Shown here: in pieces, positions 10,120 through 25,346 of the stretch | Layout: the number at the start of each line of letters is the position of its first letter | Numbering within the stretch: position 1 is the stretch's first letter | NCBI GenBank assembly: GCA_949775045.1 | Contig: OX459104.1 | Span: 9,037,655 to 9,101,654, forward strand | Source: Metridium senile | Taxonomy: Eukaryota; Cnidaria; Anthozoa; Actiniaria; Metridiidae | Length of the DNA: 64,000 bases | Reading direction: 5' to 3' | The notes under the pieces: generated by a model | The model's database searches: none | What the model was told of the DNA's origin: nothing | What the model saw: only the letters and a program-made list of their open reading frames with translations | Made by a program: the position numbers and the translations under genes

Positions 10120-11979
10120 TTAAGGTGGCCCAGGGGTATTTATTTACGTAAAAACAATTTTTTTTGAACTTCAAATTTTGGCGCAAAAACTACTTCGATT
10201 GCTTTAAAAATCGGGATTATAACTAATCATTGTCTCTAGTTTATAGATATTTAAACGTTATTTTAAAAATACTGATGTCGTAAGAGCAATGCACTTGCAA
10301 ACGCGAACTCGACTTTGAGATTTTATGGCTATTTCTAAAAATCTGAAAGACGAGACCACTCGATTTTGCGTCTATGGACTCATGTACTTCACTACTTTAA
10401 CGTGATAAACGGCCAAATTAATCGAGACCTTGCAAGCTTAGGAAATATGAATACTCAAAATAGAACACACAAATGTATAGCTTATAAAGAATCGAACAGA
10501 GACGCACAATAAAATCATTGCTTTCGAAATCGTTACTCACCACTATGTTGTACAATGCTTTCCCAGTCTGAAGGCCAAATTTTAGTGAAATTGACGTAAT
10601 GCATGTGCTGTGTGCAGCACTATCACGACTGATAAAAAAACAAATTTATCGATGCATTATTCAAAATAGCTAGATAATCTATTTTTTGCTCAGTATTATA
10701 TTAAATGGTAATTCTAGCAATTCTCAAAAACACAAGATGTAAACAAATTATTGCAAAAGTACCTTACAAAGTTTGAGCGTGTTCCATTCATACGGTTTGG
10801 AGAAATGGAGAAGTAAAGTTGACCGTATAAAAATCTTGGCGACACCGCCGAGTTGCAGTTGCAGTGAAAAGCCAGCATCTGCTTTTGTTATTCTTTTTTT
10901 TTTTTTGCTTTTGTTATTCATATTTCCTAAGCTTGCAAGGTCTCGATTAATTTGGCCGTTTATCACGTTAAGGACGGGGCCTACTATTGCCACTGCGCAG
11001 GCTACTGCGCATCTACATAGTTTCCATTTTAACGCGCTATCTTACCTCAAAAGATGACAAAATAAAAATAAAAATCCATCTAACGATGGTAGACGCGACG
11101 GTAGCGTTTTTTTATAAAAACAGTCCCACAGTGCACTTATGATGACGAATTTCTTTACTTAGTAGGGAGAGGACCGGAAAGAAATTGTCTTATGATGATC
11201 TTCGGCGGCAAAGTTTACCACGCGATAACTTTTTAAAACGCCCGGTAACCCCAATTTTTTTACAGCTGCAATTATTAAGAACATGTTAAACAATGGTTTT
11301 GATGTAAAATTTTGAAAAAAACCCTGATTTTGGAATGGAAAATCGACAAAATTTCGAATTTTCTGAACCTCGTAAAATACAAGTCGCGATGCTAAAAAAA
11401 TCATATTTCACTACTAACTTTTGAAAATACGTTACAAAATATATATTCCTATTAGAAAATTACTTGTTAATTGTTTACCGCTATCAAAGAGATGTTTCAA
11501 TGAAAATCCTTTAAAAAAAAAAATTATTTGTCGATGCCGGTAAAATCGTGACGTCAGCCATATTTAAGACTCATTATTTCTCTTAACTGCCCGGTGACCC
11601 CACCTTTTTTAGACAGATTTGTAGAACCCTCTAAAGGGTTAAAACAACTCACATAGTTATTTGAAGAATACATTACTTTTTAATTAGTAGGCCTCGTCCT
11701 TAAAGTAGTGAAATACATGAGTCCATAGACGCAAAATCGAGTGGTTTCGTCTTTCAGATTTTTAGAAATAGCCATAAATCTCAAAGTCGAGTTCCCGTTT
11801 GCAAGTGAATTGCTCTTACGACATCAGTATTTTTAAAATAACGTTTAAATATCTATAAACTAGAGACAATGATTAGTTATAATCCCGATTTTTAAAGCAA
11901 TCGAAATAGTTTTTGTGCCAAAATTTGAAGTTCAAAAAAAATTGTTTTTACGTAAATAAATACCCCTGGGCCACCTTAA
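10120..11979. mobile_element. TTAA-flanked element with ~285-bp terminal inverted repeats
   Basis: TTAA (10120-10123) is followed by GGTGGCCCAGGGGTATTTAT. The right end (11690-11975) is its long inverted copy, followed by TTAA (11976-11979). The two arms agree over ~285 bp with few changes. The left arm is split by another TTAA element (10397-10971). The central ~700 bp (10990-11690) contains no recognisable transposase, so this is a long-TIR, non-autonomous element of piggyBac-like target choice. Confidence 0.8.
10397..10971. mobile_element. Second TTAA element nested in the left arm of the first
   Basis: TTAA (10397-10400), then CGTGATAAACGGCCAAATTA running inward. The inverted copy ends CGTTTATCACG, followed by TTAA (10968-10971). 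The arms are about 55 bp. The host arm reads ...CACTACT-TTAA-GGACG... across the insertion, and the other, unbroken arm at about 11696-11712 shows that sequence intact (as its complement). This proves TTAA target duplication. Confidence 0.85.
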
Positions 11980-13784
11980 CATCCGGTTGGCCAGTTTTGG
12001 CAGTGCGGGAGACGTCTGACACCGCGGCGTTTTCCAAGTAATAAACATTCTAATTTTGTTCATATTTTGTATAGCTAGCATGGTTTTATCGATATATAGT
12101 CAAACAATTGTGGTATATACAGGCATTTTTTTAGCTTTTTAAAATATTGTCGCTTTGCATTTATATACTATCAGATCCAGCCGTTTCTATGAAGGTTTGA
12201 TGGACGGTGAATTATTTCAGCCGCAACTGGAATTTTTCGACCAAAGCTTGCGAATTGTCCTATTTCACTATGACGTCACATCAAAACAGTCTATTGTCTT
12301 AACGCTAATTAAGGATCATGGACGCCAGTGGACATAAAATGCACGACCAGTGGACGCATTCTATGATTTGGTTCAATTTTAAAGATTGACAATTCCATGC
12401 CGACATAAACATCAGATTATGCACATCGAAGGATGTAAAGAATATCTAACATAAACCGAACTACGTTGTTTCTGCCTTCTCCGATGAGCGTCAGGTAAAA
12501 TACTGATAAACATTTACAAATTCATTTTTAATTGTACCATTTTTTTTTTTCAAAACTTGCACCTTTGAGTAAACAGGTCGACTTCTTACACATTAGCGGT
12601 TAGTGTCATTTACATCAAATCAGATCGGTATTTATGCAAATCCTGAAGTTTTTATTAGAAATGTTCGTATACCATGCACAATCACAAGCAAACACTTTAA
12701 TTCCTTATAAAACTTCAATTAAAAATAATTGTGGATATGTGATTATAAATATACACCAGTGATTTACAGCGAATAATCAGGTAAGAGTGATGAAATCTAC
12801 AACACATAGAAAAGTAATGGTCACTGCTTACATGAGTAATTGTCCCTTAATATTCAAGATTTCAAAGGCTAGTTTTCCATGTTTATTAAATTGAAATTGA
12901 ATTGTAATCAAAAACTATTTTTCTTGGTGATTATATTGGCAAAATCGAAGCTTTTCGACAATCTACCATATCCCGTGGGAGTGGAGGTGAGTAAGCGTGT
13001 GACCTCGCTGTGAAATGCAAATTTGTATATCCTGATGATAAAATAGTGTTTACATTCAAATTTTCTGGAAAAATGATCTTTTCATCTATGCATTTGCGTT
13101 TTGTTTCATTCTAATATTACTTTTGAACCAGTTAATGTATGTTTTATGATTTAAAACCAATGTAATGTGGATGTATATAATGTCCATCGATTTTGTTGAT
13201 TTTGATATTTCTTGCACTTTACGATGATATTTTGTAGCTAAAACTCAAAGTGCCCAGAAATGTTTTTCATTGGAGTTGAAGTACAACTATTCCTCTTCAT
13301 TTCGGTATAAATAGTTATTAGGAAATCAGAACTCTTGTATGAAAAAAATAATTATGAAAAGTACCAAAATTACGGTTTTCACAACCACCCGAAAATGCTC
13401 TTACTTCAAATATCCATAAAAAATTAAAATAAAAAGCTATATCAAAATAAAACATACTGTTCAAAAGCTGTAATGATGTTCTATAAACCATGTAAATTTG
13501 ATTATAAAATATGCAGAGAAAACGCCGCACAAGATTTACAAACATTACTGAATTTTCGAAAATTCAGACGGCAAAATTAGGCCGAAAATAGGTCAAACTT
13601 TGAACGGATGTCACGTGACCGCTTTAAAATGAAACGACTAAATAATGCCCATATGATTACTTGCTCATGACTACCTTTCACCATGCAAAGTTTCAGGTGG
13701 GGTTGTATCGGACCATTTCTGAAATTACTCGAAGCTTACGTGGAACGGCTCTTAAACATCCTGGTAGATTTTTCAGACACTTCA
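11980..13784. other. Gene-free stretch
   Basis: AT-rich sequence with only short uncharacterised frames (12155-12337, 13318-13545). No domain, repeat match or RNA gene was recognised. A GTCACGTGACCG palindrome lies near 13609-13620. Confidence 0.4.
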
Positions 13785-13890
13785 TAAACTGCACTCTTGT
13801 CTTCGCTTTGAACATTTCAAAGTGTTTACCGTTTTACACTCGGCGAGTCTTTTTATATTAAGGTCAAGTTTTCGCTTTCTGATTGGTTAA
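13785..13890. repeat. Dispersed repeat upstream of the dioxygenase gene
   Basis: Related to 39755-39842 and 62900-62995. All share CTTTGAACATTTCAAAGTGT, an ACTCGG(C/T)G stretch and TTTCTGATTGGTTA. The last contains a CCAAT-box core on the minus strand. It lies ~100 bp before the start codon at 13993, so it may contribute to the promoter, but this is inference. Confidence 0.55.
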
Positions 13891-13992
13891 CTTGTACAAA
13901 ACTTTAATTAGGTGGCCACGGTAAGGTGTGTCGCGCTGTAAAATTGGTATGATTTTCTCATATTTCGTATTGTTGTTTAATTTTGCCTAGAG

Positions 13993-17109
<3,117 letters not shown>

Positions 17110-17199
17110 AGGAAAGAAACTATAATTGTGCACTCTTTAACGAACTAATTTTTTTTAAAACGTTATAAGAATTAGACGTGTAGCTTTCCTCTAGGAGGC

Positions 17200-17465
17200 C
17201 TAGTCTGGGACCTTAACTCGCCTTAACTCGCGCAAACTCGCCTTAACTCGCACAAGCTCGCAGTAAATTACTCAATATCATAATGCACAGGGAATTGCAT
17301 GCCTTAACCTCATCTCACAAAGCTGAAATATACACATATAAGTCATGATCTTTTAGTGTCACTCCAAATTATGGGATTTTTCCTTAACTCGCCTTAACTC
17401 GCCTTAACTCGCCTTAACTCGCCCAAACTCGCTGCGAGTTAAGGCGAGTTTAGGTCCCAGACTAG
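17200..17465. mobile_element. Inverted-repeat element built from 10-bp tandem units
   Basis: CTAGTCTGGGACC at the left end and GGTCCCAGACTAG at the right end are exact inverted copies. Inside, CCTTAACTCG and close variants (CGCAAACTCG, CACAAGCTCG) repeat in register at 17211-17260 and again at 17384-17430. The last units reappear inverted as GCGAGTTAAGGCGAGTTT. About 120 bp of ordinary sequence separates the two arrays. It begins ~90 bp after the dioxygenase stop codon. Confidence 0.7.
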
Positions 17466-19231
17466 AGATTTTTATTTTAGCGGCATAAGCTCGCTTTTGG
17501 CACAAGGGAAGGTCCTATTGTATAAAACCAGTTATCTGCGACCGCTGTTCACAATAGGTCATTAACATTATTGCGTTCATTATATACTAAGAATAGCAAA
17601 ATGATTTATCTACTTTGTATTGTAAATTAATTAGTGTTAATTGTTCCCTTTATTTTCTGGAGAAATAAAAATCTGAATAACATTAAAAGTAAATAATAAA
17701 GTCCCAAAGAATTATGATACTTGTTTCAAAACGATCAAAATATATTACTTATATTGATATGTTGAGATAAAATAGACATTTCTAATCTTCTGTTTATAGT
17801 TTCTTCATCTGTTACTGTTCAAAATAATTCCCCATACAGAAAAATATATCTTTGGATTTGACAAATAATTTGCATGTGATCTGCAATCCCGGCTGCAGTT
17901 TTGCAGACAGAAATGAACAATCAATATACAGTCGAAAATTGTGAACAGCCATTTCAATCACAACGCTTGTACTGTCTTAGTTAAAAACAATTCTACATGG
18001 TGCGTTACATTTGAAGTGTGTTAATTTTTCACATTTTTTGCTAGCTCCACACTTAATGACGATGATAAGAAATGTGGATTTTATACGACATTAATATTCA
18101 CGTCCGAAACGTCGTCATGAGCTTATTACTTATTACTTTTTTAGTTTTTAGTACTATATATATACAATATAAGCGGGCGATCTGTATGGAATATCGGACG
18201 CGAATATTGTATAGTACTTATAAAACTCCAACGTTAGTTCTTTTATATTTTACTAAAATTGTCAAGATAAGAGTAAATCTGGTCGAAAAAAAATCAAGAA
18301 CTGTGGTGTGGTGTGGTGTGGTGTGGTGTGGTGTGGTGTGGTGTGGTGTGGTGTGGTGTGGTGTGGTGTGGTGTGGTGTGGTGTGGTGTGGTGTGGTGTG
18401 GTGTGGTGTGGTGTGGTGTGGTGTGGTGTGGTGTGGTGTGTGGTGTTTAACGTGAAACAATGTTTTGTTCAGGATGGGGTGATACGCAACCCAACGGTGT
18501 GGTGTGGTGGGGTGTGGTTGTGATTTATTTTGTTAAATTATCATGAATTATTAATGAGTTTTATAAGTTTGAATAGTCATTTATATATCAATTCCCACTC
18601 AATGGACCATACCATATGTCAACATAAACCTAGATATTTCTACGTAGTTAAAATAAATTAACCACTTTTTCATCTAGATTTTTAATCCATACTTATTCAA
18701 TCAACAAATCGGTATTGGCCATTCACGAGGCAGATAGGATCTGATTTTTTTTCTATAGCGTCTTGCAATTTACAGACTTTCAGCAACACTTCTTCAATCT
18801 GTCTTTTTAGAATATAAATAAAAATATCAAAAATATTTGAGTGAAAAAAAGCAAAACAACAGAGGGTTTGGTCGTTGTCAATCGATCTATAATATTTCTT
18901 CCGAAAATAAATGTAAAAAATAAGACAATGAAAAAAACAATTAAAAAAAATGATTATATGTAGCTTAATTCTTCTTTCAGTTTACTGGAATGTAATTGTT
19001 TCAAAATATTTTTAAGATTGATAAACTATTCGCTGATGCGATAAATAAATGAAACAATGGAAAATGTTTTTTATAAATTTTGATGAATACACTCATGATC
19101 ACCAGCAAAAAGCGAAAAATCCGACTTCTATTCAATTTAGACTTTAATGGAATTCACGTTCTTGTCTAAGAGAAAATCAATTTATCTAAAGTAGGAATAG
19201 TTTGTGCCAATGCCGCTAAAACAAAAATCTC
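17465..19231. mobile_element. TA-flanked inverted-repeat element, ~1.77 kb
   Basis: The left end GAGATTTTTATTTTAGCGGC (preceded by TA at 17463) and the right end GCCGCTAAAACAAAAATCTC (followed by TA at 19232) are inverted copies. TA duplication suits the Tc1/mariner group. No transposase is visible. A truncated copy lies at 1296-1727. A pentanucleotide array occupies 18302-18441. The remainder, 18444-19200, is AT-rich with nothing recognised. Confidence 0.65.
18302..18441. repeat. (GGTGT)n pentanucleotide microsatellite
   Basis: About 28 perfect tandem copies of TGTGG/GGTGT. Apparent ORFs of repeated WCGVV or TTPHH across it are artefacts. A shorter GGTGTGG echo follows at 18496-18518. Confidence 0.95.
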
Positions 19232-19271
19232 TAATAAGTACGTTCAGAGTGTTATAATTTGATGACAAATA

Positions 19272-19461
19272 TATACACCTACTTGCAAGAACGTTGTCAA
19301 AAACATTTGAACATTTGTAATTTAGTGGATTAGGAATAATTTCAAAGTACAAAAGAAGATCATTGAAGCAGAAATCTTTCTTTTGTACTTTTAATTTATT
19401 CCTAATCCACTAAATTACAAATGTTCAAATGTTAATGACAACGTTCTTGCAAGTAGGTGTA
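19272..19461. mobile_element. Palindromic MITE-like element
   Basis: Arms ACACCTACTTGCAAGAACGT (from 19275) and the inverted complement (to 19461) continue inward through ACAAATGTTCAAATG and TTATTCCTAATCCACTAAAT, leaving a ~25-bp centre. The solo arm of the family seen at 508-929 follows immediately at 19462-19530. Confidence 0.7.
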
Positions 19462-19810
19462 CACCTATTTCAAAAATCGTTGTCGGAGCCGACTGCTACA
19501 GGCCACACTCTGAAGCCCGCAAAGGATGTTGGAAACAAATAAAAATAAAAAAGATTTGAAGAACAACTATTTTTTTGTAGAACACAACAGTTGAAAATGT
19601 AGAACACATTTATTTTGTAGAACAAAACATTCTTTTATGAAACACATAAAAAAATACAACACAACAGTTTTTTTATGATTAAGCCTATAAAACGGCCGCT
19701 TGTGTCTATGTACTGTGATATAAACAGGCTGGGAGATGTAGAGCACGAGAGAAGCAAGTTTTATATTTCTTTTATGAAATTGTTTCGCAAAAAAAAATGT
19801 GGGCGTTACT

Positions 19811-19880
19811 AAACAACGAAACACCGGAACGAAACATCGAAACACCGAAACGAAACACCGAAACACCGAAACAACACAAT
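19811..19880. repeat. Short minisatellite of GAAACACCGAAAC units
   Basis: GAAACACCG and CGAAACGAAA blocks recur about seven times in imperfect register. The minus-strand frame reading FRCFV repeats is a by-product. Confidence 0.7.
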
Positions 19881-20233
19881 AATATATAGTTTTTACTGAA
19901 ATCTAAGCTTTGAATAATATCCAAATGAGATCCAATCGATAAAATTAAAAGCCGCTTACTTGCCGGATTAAACCACGCGACTTCCTTTGAATTAAATCCT
20001 TGACACTTTCCTTCATTAATTAACTAACACGGTGTATGAAGTAAAGAGAGAACTACTTTGACTACTTTAAATCTGGATATGAAAGTAATCTTACCAGAAA
20101 GAAAATGTTTTGCCAACTGAAACTTCTGGATTCGTAGCCATTTTGGCCCAGTTTCGATGTACAATGACACAGGGATCCCATACATGTCATCTGTTAATAT
20201 CTTAATTATTACATCACCTACATTCAACCCAGT

Positions 20234-20860
20234 ATGCCAAGGATAGCTCAGAGACAAATTCACAGAGCCAATGCTCCTGCCCCAACACCTGAAGACTACT
20301 ACAGGATCAACCTAACCACAGTGTTCCTTGACCATGCTCTACAACAACTTGACACTAGATTTCAAGATCAAGTCAATGTGTGCTACAAGGGACTGGCAGT
20401 TATTCCCTCTAATGCACTAGATCATCCAATAGAATATAAGGGTAATGCTAAGGCATTTTGTCAAGAATACAGCCAAGACATTCCTAATATTGCTGGTCTT
20501 GATGCAGAGCTTGACATGTGGGAAAGATTGTGGGAGGATCAGTTTGTTAGAAATGCAGACTTCCCTGAAACTGTGAGCACCACCCTGCTATATATTAACA
20601 AAGCTGCTTTTCCTAATGTTTTTACTATCCTTCAAATCCTGGCAACTATTCCAATTTCTTCTGCATCCTGTGAAAGATCAATTTCTACCTTAAGAAATTT
20701 GAAGAACTATTTAAGAAACACTATGTCTGAAGATAGATTGAATGGTTTGGCAATGATGTATGCACATAAAGAAATGCCATTAGACAAAGACCATATTATT
20801 GACCTGTTTGCAAATTTGCATACCAGGAGAATGAAAATGACAAACATTTTGGAAGACTAA
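20234..20860 (+). CDS. hAT-family transposase, C-terminal exon
   Basis: The 208-residue open frame resembles the C-terminal half of hAT transposases of the ZMYM1/P52rIPK-like group. It starts PRIAQRQIHRAN..EDYYR, continues FLDHALQQLDTRF and a W-x6-W region, and ends in the dimerisation domain (FPNVFTILQILATIPIS, SCERSISTLRNLKNYLR, RLNGLAMMYAH). CATTCAACCCAG immediately before 20234 is a plausible splice acceptor, so the ATG may be internal to a larger protein whose N-terminus was not found. The frame has no stops, so it is younger than the other transposases here. It converges with the minus-strand gene at 21369-23560. Confidence 0.75.
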   Translation: MPRIAQRQIHRANAPAPTPEDYYRINLTTVFLDHALQQLDTRFQDQVNVCYKGLAVIPSNALDHPIEYKGNAKAFCQEYSQDIPNIAGLDAELDMWERLWEDQFVRNADFPETVSTTLLYINKAAFPNVFTILQILATIPISSASCERSISTLRNLKNYLRNTMSEDRLNGLAMMYAHKEMPLDKDHIIDLFANLHTRRMKMTNILED

Positions 20861-21368
20861 ATAAATAATATAAACAGTCTGTTATTGTGGCTAAGATAGT
20901 GGTAGTTTCTAGAGTACTTGTGAGTTGTGTTCCATCTGGATTTACTCCTTAAACTGATGGAGAACAGTACAGAAACACATTACCACTATTTATGTATTCT
21001 ACAATACTTTCTCATAGTCCAATGTAAAATGCATGTGTAAAACAAAACAAAACTTAACCATCTAGTATATCACTCAGTAAACTTATATTCACCATGCAAG
21101 GTAATCCAAATATGAAAGGCTAGTTTGTATGACTTGTGAAAATTAAAAACAGGTAAGTATAAATTTTCATATAATATTAGAACCATGAATAGCAACTTAC
21201 AAGTATGCTCTTTGCATTGTAGTATCAACATTTGAAGTTTCTATTTCTATTAAATTCCTACATGTAGATGATGATAGGTTTCTACAATGAGTAAGATTTA
21301 AGAGGCTCGAGAACATAAAATTAGAATTGAATTGAGAGGGAAAACATCAGGGTTTTTAATCTTTCTTT

Positions 21369-23560
21369 TTATTTTGGTTGAGGGAAAATCACCTGAAACT
21401 TTTTTCTTTTTCCTTTTGGTAGCTTGACCACTTCACTGGTGCATTTCCATATGTCTGCAAAATTATCTATAAGATATTCAGCAGCACGGCCACATAGTAT
21501 AGTATAATTCCTGCAACCTTGTCTGTGCTGATAGTCTGGTACAAACCACTGTTGAAAGTCGTCCTGGAACCGTATAGCGTTCAAAACTCTGGCTGTATTC
21601 TGTATTTGAGCTGCTGTATACCAAGGCTCAATTTCACTATGAGTATAAATATATCAAAAAGTCAATGTGTGTAAAATTCACTATATTTTGTTATAGCACT
21701 GCAATGTGTGTAGCAAAATTCTTTGTCACTCGTCATGTTGACACACCAAAACATACATGTAGATTCTTGTTTTGAAATTAAATTTTGTAATATCTGTTTA
21801 TATACCTTCTAAGAATAGAGTGGAAGATTTCAACTTTTTTTTCTGTTAGAGAGTTTAAGGACTCCTTCTCAACATTGACCAGCTGTGGGATGTTGATTTC
21901 CTGGTGCCTTAAGTCACTGAGTTGGGCTAGGGTTGCCTTATCATAGTGTTGTCTACAGTGGATGATAAACATAATAGCCATACGAATAAGAGCATCTTTA
22001 TACTCTTGGTAATTTCCCTTTTGAAATATAACGGGATAGAAATAAAAAACTAAAGGAACAATTTCCTCTAAGATATGCATCAATATTAAAACTCTGTATT
22101 TTTATATTAACTGCCAAAAAGATCTATGACTGATTCTCTTATCAGCAGCCAGCCACCAAAGCAAGCTGTTAGAAGAGTGCTTATTCTCCATGTTTGTTTT
22201 TTTTTGCAAGCTTTTTTCTTTGCCCAAAAATAAATTTGTACATTGGCTCAAAAAGGAATCTATAAATAGCAACAACATTTTGTTGAGCCTGTCCCTTTCT
22301 CTTCTTTCTGAACTAGTGTAGCAACTTAGAATAGGAATGTATGAAGAACATTTTTTTGAAAATGTTGTCTATTATTATAAGCCATATGCATATTAATTGT
22401 AAACACATGTACAGTACATTAACTAATTTGCTTTTTTGTATTTTAACCTTAGATGTTCAATGCACTGATCTGCCTTTTGCATGTTAAACTGTTTGAATCC
22501 TGCTGGAAGGCTTGCCAAATAGCTGTTATTGAAATACTTGGGACTGTAGTCGCTCACAAGTTTCACCACATTCTTCAGGTTTATGCCACCACGACAAGTC
22601 TGGTTACCAACATTTTCAATATTGTGGATTAATTTGTTGTCATCTGCCATATTATCAATGAGGTCAATTAATTCAGTTGCCCTATGGACCGGACAGCCAC
22701 ACTAGTTACAGCATCCTTAGGGCCTTGGCTTGTATGAATGGCATGGAAATCATCAATTATTGCTACTATTAACTTTTTGTTCGGAAAAAAAAAAACGTTT
22801 TAAGATGTTTTTTTTTGTTTTGATAATGCAGTACAAATACTAAATGTGTGATGTTAGTTAACAACAAGCACTTTTCAGTACACTATATCACAGTTATTGT
22901 TTGTACTATAGTTTACTGTTATACCTTTATAAAAGCTTCAGTTATCTTTTCATGATCATTAGTCAAAGATAGGCTTTTTTCTGCTAAGATTTTCTTTTTG
23001 TTGAATATAGTTCTAGGGTGTGGACAGAAGCCCATTGTCATTCCTGTGACCATTGCCTGCTCAGAAGCACCATGCATTGAAAGAAAAAGGCCACAATCGC
23101 TCTGCAGTTTGTTGTTTTTCTGTAAATCAAAATGCCTCCCATGCAGTCATATAGCTTTGTTAAATGATATTTATTGTAATTTACAATGATCTACATTGAT
23201 ATCTGCTTTAAGCAAATATTTTTGAATGTCTATAGACACTCAAAAATATATATTTGCTTAAAGCAAAATAATCAGAATACTGATAAAATGATTATACTGT
23301 TTCAAAAATTGGTAGAGAGTCAAAGCAGTCTGCTTTTTAACATACATTTTATATGATACTGACTGTTGATGGATCATTACCTGATTTCTGAAAAATGAGA
23401 AATTGTGCAATATTCCCACTGTCCTTTGCAGCTGCTGTTTCTCTTTTTTTGTTTTTTGTTTTTCCACTCTTCTCTGGTCATCATTTGTGACCAGTCCCAG
23501 TCTCTCTTCGGCTCGCTTCTCAAAAAAGGAAGCCCAAAAATGAAAAAAGTTGCCTGCGGA
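21369..23560 (-). pseudogene. Unrecognised multi-exon gene, 5'-truncated, probable transposon cargo
   Basis: Five blocks on the minus strand join in phase across GT-AG sites: ~23560-23382 (Lys/Gln-rich, coiled-coil-like), 23119-22925 (VTGMTMGFCPHPRTIFN), 22772-22448 (IDDFHAIHTSQGPKDA), 22093-21806 (LIRMAIMFIIHCRQHYDKA, VEIFHSILR) and 21636-21369 to a stop. Consistent phase over four junctions argues for real exons. One frameshift is needed near 22685, between VTSVAV and RATELIDLID. The 5' end is cut at ~23567, where LINE sequence begins. I do not recognise a named family. The IDD-FHAIHTS and VE-FHS-LR motifs remind me of uncharacterised proteins that recur with transposons in invertebrates, which is inference. 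It converges with the hAT ORF. Confidence 0.6.
23207..23266. repeat. 60-bp hairpin in an intron of the minus-strand gene
   Basis: TTTAAGCAAATATTTTTGA and the partner TCAAAAATATATATTTGCTTAAA pair around ATGTCTATAGACAC, which itself contains GTCTATAGAC. It lies between two inferred exons (23119 and 23382). It could be a miniature element or the basis of a hairpin RNA; nothing further can be said. Confidence 0.65.
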
Positions 23561-23946
23561 GGAGGCTAGGTTATCTATAAATAAATTAACTTTAAATATG
23601 ACGAAAACTGAATTGGATCCAGATAAAAGCTTGGCACTCTTGCTGCTTCACCGGCTATTCAAATAAAGGGTGCACCAGGAAATCAGATAGACACAACTAA
23701 GTCACTTGGTTTACTTATCGATCAAAATCCTTCTTGGAAAGATCCGATATTTATAACATAGCGAGAAACATTTTATCTGGCATTGGTGCTTTAAAGCGGC
23801 TTAGAGCCTTTGTTCCGTTAATCACATTGCATCTGATCCATCAGGAAGCATTGGTGCAACCCCATTTTGACTACTGTAGAACTGTCTGGGGTAATTGTGG
23901 TAAAACTTTAATAGATAGATTACAAAAGCTTCAAAATCGGTAATGC

Positions 23947-24079
<133 letters not shown>

Positions 24080-24751
24080 TAATATAATATATACAAATTT
24101 ATGGTTATAAAATATACGATACTTAAAAATAAACCTAACCTAAAAGAATAATAATTCATAAATATACGAATAAACAAAAATAATTAAATGAATTAGAAAG
24201 CTTGTTTAAAAATATTAATGAAGTCTTAAGATTAGATTTAAAAGAGGTAATACTAGAACTAAGTCTAATGTTAAGTGGAAGATTATTCCAACATTTACGA
24301 GCACAAACAGAAATCTCCATACGTTTTAAGATTAGGTGACGGAACTTCTATTAAAAATTGAGATCTAATTAAAGATCTAGGTTGGCTTACTCTGAATCAA
24401 CAACGAGAGATACAAAAATCCATCCCAGTGCTCAAATCATTGCATGGTCTCACTCCTGGATATCTTAGCTCTAAATGTGTTAGCAGGAGTAAAACCAGCA
24501 TATATATAATCTCCGTAACTCTGCATATAAAATAGCTGTTTGCCGCGCAACAACTATTAGAATAATACGTTTAGCTATAGTGGAACAGTCTTATGGAACA
24601 GTTTTCCAAATAACATAAAACAAGCTAAATCACTCAATAAATTTCTATTTTCTAAACTATTGTCCGCATCAATTTACTAATGTTAGGCACGGCATTCATG
24701 AAAAATATTTTTTTTAGTTGTATAATTATTTATTTTTCTTTTACTTTGTAC

Positions 24752-24856
<105 letters not shown>

Positions 24857-25346
24857 GATGAATTTACTGTGTTGAAATAAAGTTATCTTATTCATTCTAT
24901 CCTATCTTATCAGGAAAACAATACCCTTGTAGATCCTCTTCACAGGGAAACCCTTGTAGATGAGGCATGAAAAGATGTCTAATGTAAACACTCATACTTG
25001 ATTGACAGAGCTAGAGATCAGGGAAATATTATAGTTAGCCTATGTAGGGTAACCCTGGTAACAGGGTAAACGTTTATCCAAGTAAAAAGCCCATTTTTAT
25101 ACAAATGTTGAATTCAATTGAGGAGTCTATCAAGTCGCTCCAACGTATATCATTTATTAATAAAATATTTAAAGAAAAGTGCTTAATGTATTATATTTTG
25201 ACTTTTATTTATTTCTACTTATCTTTATTTTAATTATTATAATTAATGTATACTGATTTACAATGTAAAAATACCATTTTAGAATTTTTGTTTCTCTTCT
25301 CAACCCACATCTCTTGAGCGAATAGATTATACATACGATTTAATTA

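Noticed and set aside
18072..18523. Frames of repeated Trp-Cys-Gly-Val-Val and Thr-Thr-Pro-His-His
   Set aside because: Produced entirely by the (GGTGT)n microsatellite.
20024..20263. Minus-strand 79-codon ORF before the hAT transposase
   Set aside because: No family resemblance; it overlaps the start of the plus-strand hAT frame, which is well supported.
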